NCBI GenBank assembly: GCA_022841475.1
Contig: JALHRJ010000004.1
Location: 6,771-70,770 of the forward strand
DNA: 64,000 nt
DNA from: Cyclobacteriaceae bacterium
Lineage (GTDB): Bacteria > Bacteroidota > Bacteroidia > Cytophagales > Cyclobacteriaceae
Direction: 5' to 3'
Part shown: piece by piece, positions 36,101-43,806 of the stretch
Layout of the letters: the number at the start of each line of letters is the position of its first letter
Numbering within the stretch: position 1 is the first letter of the stretch
Program-made: the position numbers and the translations under genes
The notes under the pieces: generated by a model
The model's input: only the letters and a program-made list of their open reading frames with translations
The model's database searches: none
What the model was told of the DNA's origin: nothing

Positions 36101-37186
36101 TCGTATCAGCAGGTTAGTCCTGCTTATCTCAACCAGCCAATTGAGCGGGTAGGCGTTGCAACTTCTGAAATACTCACTTCTCCACTCAGTAGTTTGTATT
36201 TATACCCGGATATTAATTCAACCTTTATGCCGCATGGTGGCCGAGACTTTCACTTTTCGCACATGTCATCTGCTTTTATAGAGTACCTGATTGATGTAAA
36301 TATTTTTAATAAATTATATGTCGGAGCAACTGAACAGAAGTATCTGGAAAGTTGGTTGACCGATTATCATTTTCATGTCTTTTCCGCTGAGGTCTTTCTC
36401 CGGAGCCATGCTACATTAGAGTTTATGATCAAGTTGGAAAAAGCGCTGGCAACGATGCAGGCATCTGCCAATATGGATCTGAATCTGTTGTATCTCTACA
36501 CAGGGTATTACGCATTGGAAAGAAATGATCAGCCCCTTGCTCTTACTTACTATCTGAAAGTAAAACCGGAAAATCTTGGTAACATATTTAATTACCGAAT
36601 ATTTGTTGACATCATTAAATCATCTTCTTTTATTCTGGTGGGCAAGGCATTTACTTGTTTAACAGAGAATAATAAACTTCAAGAAGCAGACCACTTATTA
36701 AACTTCTTCAAAAAGGAAGCGAATCGTTCTTCGCTCTATGCGTTTGCTGCGCGCGAGTTTGTGCAGAAAGGTCTTGATCAGAACCGAATTCAACCTATGT
36801 TCGACTCTTCACGGGTGGAAATGATGCGGGTGGAAAATGTGAACTCTGTGCAGCCTAACCGGGCCTTCTTAGGTCTAGGCAAGGTGATGAATGAGCCAAC
36901 CGATAATTCGATTAACTCCGCCAAAGCACTGATCAAGAATCAGCCCTTTAAATTTTTTGTATTACAGTTTCTGGCCCGTGTGCTCAGCTATAAAGGCGAA
37001 CTCTACAAAGCAACTCAAGTGATGCCTGATAATCTTTCTGATAGCGATCGGTTATTTTTTCTATGGTTTATTTTGAAAGGTTATCAGGAAGGAACTGAAA
37101 GTAAAAAAGAATGGCAAATCTATAATAGCAACTCTGGACTTTTTAATCGCATTGATTATCTGAATTACGTAGATGAAACCAATTAA
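33140..37186 (+). CDS. nSTAND1-type NTPase with transmembrane helix and helical-repeat sensor (first copy)
   Basis: The protein has 1348 residues. Residues 1-460 form a STAND-family NTPase of the nSTAND1 type: start PYTGLRPFTEDESLYFKGRD, Walker A GASGDGKSS (48-56), Walker B LIIVADQFEEFF (Asp161), sensor region IIITMRSDFIG, LPILQHALNQIW, and the winged-helix marker DITHESLIRNW. A single transmembrane helix lies near 573-592 (AAGIGIVLVMVLSSFGL). The remaining 750 residues are alpha-helical TPR-like repeats, expected on the other side of the membrane. STAND ATPases oligomerise on ligand recognition to activate effectors. The neighbours are a TIR protein 9 bp upstream and a paralogue overlapping by 14 bp. 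Confidence 0.87.
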   Translation: MIEESPICPYTGLRPFTEDESLYFKGRDEHINQATKQLEKNKFIMLTGASGDGKSSLVYAGIVPNAKAGFLKSQFSNWVLVDFRPERNPLGNLCRVLARQLGIANESTVRTELSHGFSALVDIYKASSLYTNTSDVEWSELDDNNKTIRKRSSANLIIVADQFEEFFTNPENFHKGVPSQEADLVTNLLLETARIALEEKLPIYIIITMRSDFIGQCASFRGLPEAIGFSQFFVPRLNRAQLQEVIEEPAVLSGNRISRRLTERLIHDMVEGTDQLPILQHALNQIWKMADEGAAEMDLLHYAMVGGMNGTELPAADMDRFKNWFAGLPAKIQACYDQPDLQNVLNSHANKLYQFAADSYRQQHKDVISDQDAARIIESAFKCLTKIDSSRAVRNRMTLGEITAIINQPHLDFKKVGKVLSIFREPGNTLLRPFTEKVPELHENSVLDITHESLIRNWGNLAQWAKDEFDSYTTYLDFSQQLNRWVESGKSNSFLLYIGPLTFFENWFEKNKPNVEWIARYLGEELEHDQRKTKAASILSNAQEFLQRSASKHAITRAVMKYGPRRIAAGIGIVLVMVLSSFGLKTYLDRRDTAVLESIKQQSIQILNNPKLRFGDRGWLAVNNLQLKLTTIPEIVDRVKDPLEKIKVANGIAVALVVQGRTEPAIEISKSFAITDSLFSQYSVPFGNAKQLSDYISIANDWRATLGLAHYYNPSNDIFQLQIKNAQRGAHTVLTILQQEPRDFTDIANFSIMLEDAINFNAFTQQQLQDLIKALSPFDGNERSEWVTSRYTRDVLRAIGYQGYSLNYNGLYQKLAYLYAATGNPVKALQAMDTVLKYNSTYFMSDYATMLDNAANVASVFYRSNQANSLDEFVQGYCARKKITEIAFYQRLQARMKPYQLTRNVKFFDFWVESQNLNLQYGDQEEISFFFEMLREAIQKSNDADERNFLLAISYKDEGIFTAHRAEVVNKKYDEQKLKDLFDKSLKSYQQVSPAYLNQPIERVGVATSEILTSPLSSLYLYPDINSTFMPHGGRDFHFSHMSSAFIEYLIDVNIFNKLYVGATEQKYLESWLTDYHFHVFSAEVFLRSHATLEFMIKLEKALATMQASANMDLNLLYLYTGYYALERNDQPLALTYYLKVKPENLGNIFNYRIFVDIIKSSSFILVGKAFTCLTENNKLQEADHLLNFFKKEANRSSLYAFAAREFVQKGLDQNRIQPMFDSSRVEMMRVENVNSVQPNRAFLGLGKVMNEPTDNSINSAKALIKNQPFKFFVLQFLARVLSYKGELYKATQVMPDNLSDSDRLFFLWFILKGYQEGTESKKEWQIYNSNSGLFNRIDYLNYVDETN

Positions 37187-40100
37187 CGAGCCAACCATTT
37201 GTCCATACACCGGCCTTCGTTCATTCACGGAAGAAGAATCGCTTTATTTTAAAGGCCGCGATGAACAGATTGACCAGGTTGCGCGGTTATTAGAGCAGAA
37301 TAAATTTCTGATGCTTACCGGGGCTTCGGGTGAAGGAAAGTCGTCATTGATTTATGCCGGCCTGATCCCAAATGCCCGGGCTGGTTTCTTTAAAGCCAAA
37401 TACACGAATTGGGTGGTCACGGATTTCCGGCCGGAGCGTAGCCCGGTAAAAAATATGGCTTCGGCTGTTGCGGAGACATTTGGTGCCCAACCGGCTACAA
37501 TAGAAACCGAATTGCGCAGGGGCTTTTCATCGTTGATTGATTTGTATGTTAATTCCTCTTTCTATGCGGATGAACAGGACGAAAGCTGGATTGCCTTGGA
37601 TGAAGGTGAACGGAAAAGCAAAATCAGAAAGTCGGCCAACTTATTAATTATTGTCGATCAGTTTGAGGAGTTCTTCACCAACCCGGAAAATTATCTGAAC
37701 GAAACTCCTTCACAGGATTCGCAGATTGTTGTAAACCTGGCGCTTGAAACAGCGCGCATCGCATTGCAGCGAAACCTGCCAGTGTATGTGGTGTGCACAA
37801 TGCGTTCGGATTATATCGGTCAATGCTCTGCGTTTCGCGGTTTGCCCGAATACATAGGATTTTCACAATTTTTTGTTCCGCGACTAAAGCGCAAAGAAAT
37901 CAAGCAGGTAATTGAAGAGCCAGCGGTGCTCAGTGGCAACCGCATCACACGCAGATTAGTAGAGCGGCTGGTGTATGATCTTGCGGAGGGTATTGATCAA
38001 CTCCCGATTTTACAGCATGCTTTGCGCCAGGTATGGTTGGCGGCTGACGAAGGCCGCGAAGAAATGGATCTGATCCACTATGCGATGGTGGGGGGAATGC
38101 CGGCTGAAGATTTACCGGATGCAGATCAATCGCGATATACATCATGGTTTACGAAACTGCCCGACAATCAAAAGAAATTTTATACAGAGCCGGGTTTAAA
38201 CAAGGTCATCGAAATTCATGCAAGTCGTTTATATGAAGGTGCCTGGATGTATTACAATGAAAGTCATCCGGGTCAATCCATCACGCAAAAAGATGCCAAG
38301 CGAATTATCGCATTGACTTTTGCTTGTCTCACTAAAATTGATGATAGCAGGGCGGTGCGCAATCGCATGACGTTAACAGAAATCACTAACATCATTAATC
38401 AACCAACCATCACTACCGAAGTAGTAGGTGGTGTTTTAAATCTTTTCCGAGAAAGCAGCAACTCATTTATTCGTCCCTATAAAACAGAAGATAATCACAC
38501 TTATCAGTTAGCACCACATAGTGTGCTGGATATTACTCACGAGAGTTTAATTCGCAACTGGGCCTTATTGAATAAATGGGCCAGTCAGGAATTTGAGTTT
38601 TATACAACTTTCCTTGACTTTAAAAAACAATTGAAACGATGGAAGGACAGCGGAAAGAGCTCTGGTTTTCTATTGCCGCTCGGGCCCCTCACGTTTTTTG
38701 AAAATTGGTATAGCGAGTGTAAGCCGAATGTATATTGGATAGATCGATATTCAGAGCTAAAGGCCGATCCTGTTGAGTCGCTTAAACAATCAGAAATATT
38801 GCTAGCTGACACGAATGAGTTTATCAAGAGCAGTGCCAACAAGGTATGGCTAACCCGTGCCTTCATGAAATATGGCGCCCGAAAAATTGCAACCGGTGTA
38901 GCCATTAGCGCAATGGTGCTGTTAACCTTGTTTTATTGGTATGATGCGCAGCGCAAAACCAATCAACAAGTTGAGAAGCAAGTGATAGCAAAAGCGCATG
39001 TACTATTGCAATCCATTGAGGTAAGTGATATAAACAAAGCAACCTTTCTGTTGGTCGAAGAGCGACTTAAAAATGGAAGCCTGATGGCTTATTTATCATC
39101 CGTTTCCGCTCCACAACAGAAACTTGAATTATCCATTGCGGCCTATCGGCTTATCCTATATTACGATAAGCATGCCACGCTACCCTTAAAATCAGAATTG
39201 ATTGATTCTATTGTGGATCAACTGAGAACCTATAAACGGGACAATCCATCGGATGCTACCTTGTTACTGGAGCAACAAAATCAATTTGTGTTGTTACTGG
39301 CTTATGATGAATATTATAATCCCACTGCGCGGATTGCTACGGAAATTATACCGGGTGTATTGGCGTGGCAGCAGGAAATTATTTTATTCTTCCTGAATAA
39401 TCGTAATCCCTACAAACAAATTGTTCCAACTGAGCTAAACCTTGCCATTCAATGTTGGCTTACGTTTGTAAATCCCAATGAGGAAGATATTAAGAAAATA
39501 ATTTCGTTGCTGACTCCTTTTACCGAAGAATCGAAAAAAACTTTTGACTTGTATTTTGTAAAGGGAAACTATGAACCCAATGGTCGCATCTCCAGTGACT
39601 ACAATGGGGGATACCATACGGTAGCATCGTTGTATGCAGCGGCTGGAGATTCCGATGGTGTTCTGAGAGCTTTTGAAATGTTGCCTGAAAGCTATTTTCG
39701 GAGTAGTTTATTTAATAATTACAATAATATATTAGGTTATCTGTATCAGTACAATCAAGAAGATCAAGCTGCCAGGATTGGAAAATGGCTGGTAGAGCAT
39801 TATCCGTCCGATGATCCTCTGACTGTATATCGAAATACATTAATTCGTTCGGCTTATTTACCCGGTCTATATCCTATTAACCTGGTAAAGAACTGGACGC
39901 GTAGTAACAGCGGATATTTTCATCCTAATCTCGGTCTGTCTACCCGTAAACAGTTCTTTACATTGGCGGGTGAGTACGAACGATTAGTAAAGGAAGTAAA
40001 GGAACCCAATGAACGTAATTACCTTTTAGCGATGCACTATAAGCGGGTTGCTGTATTATATAGTAAATATCTTTTTGATCGCGGTTTACCGGTAGATCAA

Positions 40101-41225
40101 ACACAAATGGATGCCTGGCTGGATAAGGCATGGGAACATTTCAATCAGGTAAGTGAACAGCATCTATCAGGAAACGTTGCGGTAAATTATCGCTATTACA
40201 GCGATGGTACCCGCACCATACAAAGTTCCCGCAAACATGTTTTTTTATACCCCGACTACCGCGATGGTTGGTTTGCGCATAAATACAACACCGATGTATT
40301 CATGCAATATATTTTACGTAAAAAGTTATTTGCTCAGTATTATACTACTCCTCCTACACTAGCATTAGTGCACGATTGGATTTCTTCTTCCAAAGAAGTG
40401 TTTCCCCGTAAAGTGATCATGGAAGCGACAGGTATTTTTAACAACCCTTTTGACCTGTCTGATACATTATTGAAAGAAATTTTAACAGCCGTAGATCAAT
40501 CGCCTGCCAAAAGTAACTTCGATAAAAACTTACCGGTATTACTACTTACCAACTATTATTTTTCGAATGGAGATACAACACAGGCTATGCAGTACTTTCA
40601 TCAGCTGGATCATGCCGGGTTGCTCGCTTCGTCAAACCGGTATGAATACCTGAATCAGATGTATTTCCTAAATCAGGTCATGACCTTAGGCGGATATTTA
40701 GCTACTCATCAACATCATCGCGAGGCCATAGCGCTCACTAAATTTATGGAACCCAATCACCAGGTATTTGCCTATGTAAAGGCAGCGGATCAGTTATATC
40801 AGGCCTATCATCCCCAAGCCTTCACCTATCTGGATTCTGCCTATGCTATTGCCAACCGAATAGACTTTACAAGTTTACCAGTAGCGAATGCACCAAGAAA
40901 TGATTCAAGGCGGATGTTAGTATATATGCTCGGTAAAGTAGGTGGTGAAAAGCCAGCACAAATAGCACGAAACTACATCAGAGAATTAGTTGAGTTTGCC
41001 AAAGGATTGAGTATTCAGGCGATGATACAAGGCACCGCTACTGATGGTAGTTATTATAAAGCCATGAGCATCGTGCCCGATACGTTTACACAAGATCAGG
41101 AGTTAGATTCCTATAATGGCATTCTGGCCTTGGTGGCCCATGAAAAATTTAATCAACCGGAGTGGGCAGGCATGGATGATGTGATCTTGTGGGATTATCA
41201 ATATTTTCTCTTAATAGCAATCTGA
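37173..41225 (+). CDS. nSTAND1-type NTPase with transmembrane helix and helical-repeat sensor (second copy)
   Basis: The protein has 1350 residues and is a paralogue of the upstream gene. The NTPase half is highly similar (PYTGLRSFTEEESLYFKGRD; Walker A GASGEGKSS at 51-59; Walker B LLIIVDQFEEFF; VCTMRSDYIG; LPILQHALRQVW; DITHESLIRNW). The transmembrane helix lies near 578-596 (IATGVAISAMVLLTLFYW). The C-terminal 750 residues are also helical but align poorly by eye with copy one, apart from scattered matches such as PNERNYLLAMHYK versus DERNFLLAISYK. Conserved engine and diverged sensor suggest different ligands or a hetero-oligomer. It overlaps the upstream gene by 14 bp and the downstream membrane-protein gene by one base (TGATG). 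Confidence 0.87.
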   Translation: MKPINEPTICPYTGLRSFTEEESLYFKGRDEQIDQVARLLEQNKFLMLTGASGEGKSSLIYAGLIPNARAGFFKAKYTNWVVTDFRPERSPVKNMASAVAETFGAQPATIETELRRGFSSLIDLYVNSSFYADEQDESWIALDEGERKSKIRKSANLLIIVDQFEEFFTNPENYLNETPSQDSQIVVNLALETARIALQRNLPVYVVCTMRSDYIGQCSAFRGLPEYIGFSQFFVPRLKRKEIKQVIEEPAVLSGNRITRRLVERLVYDLAEGIDQLPILQHALRQVWLAADEGREEMDLIHYAMVGGMPAEDLPDADQSRYTSWFTKLPDNQKKFYTEPGLNKVIEIHASRLYEGAWMYYNESHPGQSITQKDAKRIIALTFACLTKIDDSRAVRNRMTLTEITNIINQPTITTEVVGGVLNLFRESSNSFIRPYKTEDNHTYQLAPHSVLDITHESLIRNWALLNKWASQEFEFYTTFLDFKKQLKRWKDSGKSSGFLLPLGPLTFFENWYSECKPNVYWIDRYSELKADPVESLKQSEILLADTNEFIKSSANKVWLTRAFMKYGARKIATGVAISAMVLLTLFYWYDAQRKTNQQVEKQVIAKAHVLLQSIEVSDINKATFLLVEERLKNGSLMAYLSSVSAPQQKLELSIAAYRLILYYDKHATLPLKSELIDSIVDQLRTYKRDNPSDATLLLEQQNQFVLLLAYDEYYNPTARIATEIIPGVLAWQQEIILFFLNNRNPYKQIVPTELNLAIQCWLTFVNPNEEDIKKIISLLTPFTEESKKTFDLYFVKGNYEPNGRISSDYNGGYHTVASLYAAAGDSDGVLRAFEMLPESYFRSSLFNNYNNILGYLYQYNQEDQAARIGKWLVEHYPSDDPLTVYRNTLIRSAYLPGLYPINLVKNWTRSNSGYFHPNLGLSTRKQFFTLAGEYERLVKEVKEPNERNYLLAMHYKRVAVLYSKYLFDRGLPVDQTQMDAWLDKAWEHFNQVSEQHLSGNVAVNYRYYSDGTRTIQSSRKHVFLYPDYRDGWFAHKYNTDVFMQYILRKKLFAQYYTTPPTLALVHDWISSSKEVFPRKVIMEATGIFNNPFDLSDTLLKEILTAVDQSPAKSNFDKNLPVLLLTNYYFSNGDTTQAMQYFHQLDHAGLLASSNRYEYLNQMYFLNQVMTLGGYLATHQHHREAIALTKFMEPNHQVFAYVKAADQLYQAYHPQAFTYLDSAYAIANRIDFTSLPVANAPRNDSRRMLVYMLGKVGGEKPAQIARNYIRELVEFAKGLSIQAMIQGTATDGSYYKAMSIVPDTFTQDQELDSYNGILALVAHEKFNQPEWAGMDDVILWDYQYFLLIAI

Positions 41226-42001
41226 TGAATCGAAATATAATTTTTTATTATATCCTGCTGATGCTTCTTGTGATGGGTGCCTTTGCATCGATGGCGCTGA
41301 ATAGTTATGGTGTAGTATTGATGGCTTATACGATGCTCGGCTTTGCTTTTGCTTTTTTAATTGATTTATTTTTTGTCTTACCAAAGCAACAAAGTATACT
41401 TAAGAAGGATAAACGTATGTTAGGGGTTGAACTGCTACTCCTAGCCTTGGTATGCCTGATATATTTTATGCTGGGCATGGATGCAAGAATTCCTTACGCT
41501 TATGTGTTCTTAGTAATTTTGGTGATTTTATTGATACTCATCAATATTTATCACTTTTATCAATTGTGGACGACTGAGCGCAATTCACCAGTAAAACTCA
41601 AAGTTGCTATTGCCTGTTACTTTATAGCAATTGTACTTTTATATGTTTCCACTTACATGCCCGCATCGTTGCATGTTGTAAGCTCATGGTTGGCCCTCAT
41701 TTTAATTGCCGCCTTTCTTGTTGTTGGCTGGTGGCGTGGTAGTGTGTTGATAGAAGGTGATGAGGTTACCGCCATGCAACGTGTGGTACGTTATAAAAAT
41801 AAATCGGGTATTCAGTTAATTATCTTGGGTCTTGTCACTGCCTATTATTTACTCAGCTCTTTAAATATACTTCCACCGCTCTATGTGGGTTCTATGCCCA
41901 ATGCACATCAACAAGTAGTGCGCGACTGGCAGAAAGACAAGAGTAAAACTAATCCACAGGATTTTGAGCAAGCCTATAAAACATTTTTAGAGGGTAAATA
42001 G
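41225..42001 (+). CDS. Multi-pass membrane protein of the nSTAND operon
   Basis: The product has 258 residues from the ATG at 41225, which overlaps the upstream stop; a frame starting 12 codons earlier is inside the nSTAND gene and unsupported. About seven hydrophobic helices are visible: FYYILLMLLVMGAFASMAL, VVLMAYTMLGFAFAFLIDLFF in part, VELLLLALVCLIYFMLG, YVFLVILVILLILINIY, IACYFIAIVLLYVSTY, WLALILIAAFLVVGWW and IQLIILGLVTAYYLL. The last 40 residues are hydrophilic and cytoplasm-sized (HQQVVRDWQKDKSK). No family recognised. Its translational coupling to membrane-anchored nSTAND NTPases suggests a scaffold, channel or membrane-acting effector for the same complex; this is inference. Confidence 0.75.
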   Translation: MNRNIIFYYILLMLLVMGAFASMALNSYGVVLMAYTMLGFAFAFLIDLFFVLPKQQSILKKDKRMLGVELLLLALVCLIYFMLGMDARIPYAYVFLVILVILLILINIYHFYQLWTTERNSPVKLKVAIACYFIAIVLLYVSTYMPASLHVVSSWLALILIAAFLVVGWWRGSVLIEGDEVTAMQRVVRYKNKSGIQLIILGLVTAYYLLSSLNILPPLYVGSMPNAHQQVVRDWQKDKSKTNPQDFEQAYKTFLEGK

Positions 42002-42079
42002 TCAGTGCTCCATTTGATATAAAATATTTACCTTGAATCCTTATTGTAAATAATTGAGCAACTCCTGAATTTAAGTTAA

Positions 42080-43786
42080 GTGACAGAGCCTCTTTTGCAC
42101 CTTGAAAGCTTAGTCAATCACGGCCGATACCTGGAGGCCCGTGAACTTGCGTTGCGTATTAAGGATGATCCATTGATAGATCACGTGCGGGCTGATCAGT
42201 TGCTGGCATTAAGTCTGTCGAAATCCGGTTCACCTGAACAAGCATTGGCTCAACTTGATTTAGCCTACCGCAGAAATCCTGAGGATGCCGAAACGGCCGG
42301 AATTTTGGGCGGCATCTACAAAGCACTTTTCAAAAAGCATCAAGATTCAAAATATGCTATTCTTTCCCGGGACACGTATGTGAAGAATTTTTCTATATCC
42401 CAAAATTATTACACAGGCATCAATGCCGCTACCATGTCTGCCATTGCGGGTAGGGCAGTGCAGGGACGGGAAATAGCTACTACCATCATTTCTTTGATTG
42501 AAGACAAAGCAACAACCTTATGGGAAATGGCTACGTTAGGGGAAGCCTATTTGTTGACGAAGAACCGGGATCGTTCTGTTGAATACTATATAAAAGCCCG
42601 GAAGTTAGCAGGCAATGATTGGGGTAAAGTATTGAGTATACACAATCAGTTATGGTTACTAAATCATTATATAGCTGTGCCCAAAGAGGTAATGCGAATT
42701 TTCGCGCCACCCAATGTTGTGGCCTTTGCGGGTCATATGATCGATGCCCCCAATCGGGCAACACCCCGGTTTCCTGCAGCCATAGAAGGAAAGATAAAGG
42801 ACTCGATTAAAAGTGCAATCCGAACATTGAATGCCAGCATTGGATATTGTTCGCTTGCGTGCGGGGCTGATATACTTTTTGCAGAAGCCATGGCCGAGGA
42901 GGGTGGCGAAGTTCATATTTTGATGCCTTTTAGCAAGACTGATTTTATCAACACAAGTTTATCATTTGCAGGCGATGAATGGGTGACCCGATTTGATGCA
43001 TTACATAGCAAGTACCCGAATACCTACATCACCCATGATCATTACGGTGGCAACGATGATTTATTCTCCTTATTAGGGAAAGTGATTTTTGGGGCTGCCA
43101 TTCTACGAAGCTTAACGTACTATCAGGAGCCATATCTCCTGACCGTACTTTCTGAATATGATATGAAACGCAGGGAGGGCGGAACCCGCGATACGATACA
43201 ACTCTGGCCTTTTCCTCAACGGCATACCAACATCAATCCCGATGTTTTATATAGTACAAGTGAACTTATAAAATCTGAGGCATCGGCAACCCGGCATGAG
43301 CAAACCATAATTCCAAATCGACCGGTATTGTATACCGCATGCATTGAGTTGGTTGATGTATTGCCGATGGAGCGTGAGCGCATAGAAAAATTGATAAAGT
43401 CATTGGCAGGCGAAGAACAACTTGCGTTTAAAATTTTTGAAGAGACGGAAGATTCTTATGTGTTAGGGTTGGAAACTGAAATTGGCCTGATGGATATAAT
43501 TCGGTCTGTATGGAATAGCACTGCGCCCTTCAAACCAGAAAAACCAATCCGCATTGGCTTACATGCGGCACCTGTATATATCAATTCTACAGCTGATGAT
43601 ACCAACATTAAAATGCTTCGTGCGATTAGTCAATATGCACCCCAAGGCAGCATATGTTCAAGCATTGGTTTTGCTGCCGTACTTGCATTATATCCGAAAA
43701 AATTCCAACTGGATTACGTAGGCGTTATCCAACTTCCGGATGAATCTGAAAGCAGCGGATTATTTCAGGTTGGTTTAAAGCCCTAA
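42080..43786 (+). CDS. TPR-S / SLOG-like / degenerate class III cyclase protein
   Basis: The protein has 568 residues with a GTG start at 42080; no better ATG precedes the conserved N-terminus. Residues about 1-200 are short helical repeats of the TPR-S (TRAF-binding-like, DUF4071) type (LHLESLVNHGRYLEARELAL, GEAYLLTKNRDRSVEYYIKA). Residues about 210-390 look like a SLOG nucleotide-binding domain (VVAFAGHMIDAP, SLACGADILFAEAMAEEGGEVHILMPF in part). Residues about 415-568 resemble a class III nucleotide-cyclase domain (VLYTACIELVDV, ETEDSYVLGLETEI, IRIGLHAAPVYIN, GSICSSIGFAA) but the first metal-binding Asp is replaced. TPR-S and SLOG modules are hallmarks of nucleotide-signal-dependent conflict systems. 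It is the last gene of the operon, after a 78-bp gap. Confidence 0.75.
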   Translation: MTEPLLHLESLVNHGRYLEARELALRIKDDPLIDHVRADQLLALSLSKSGSPEQALAQLDLAYRRNPEDAETAGILGGIYKALFKKHQDSKYAILSRDTYVKNFSISQNYYTGINAATMSAIAGRAVQGREIATTIISLIEDKATTLWEMATLGEAYLLTKNRDRSVEYYIKARKLAGNDWGKVLSIHNQLWLLNHYIAVPKEVMRIFAPPNVVAFAGHMIDAPNRATPRFPAAIEGKIKDSIKSAIRTLNASIGYCSLACGADILFAEAMAEEGGEVHILMPFSKTDFINTSLSFAGDEWVTRFDALHSKYPNTYITHDHYGGNDDLFSLLGKVIFGAAILRSLTYYQEPYLLTVLSEYDMKRREGGTRDTIQLWPFPQRHTNINPDVLYSTSELIKSEASATRHEQTIIPNRPVLYTACIELVDVLPMERERIEKLIKSLAGEEQLAFKIFEETEDSYVLGLETEIGLMDIIRSVWNSTAPFKPEKPIRIGLHAAPVYINSTADDTNIKMLRAISQYAPQGSICSSIGFAAVLALYPKKFQLDYVGVIQLPDESESSGLFQVGLKP

Positions 43787-43806
43787 ACTTTCTTGCAACC
43801 AAATAA

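Noticed and set aside
33140-41225. Recent identical duplication or assembly artefact for the two nSTAND genes
   Set aside because: Even the similar halves differ throughout and the sensor halves are strongly diverged, so they are genuine old paralogues.
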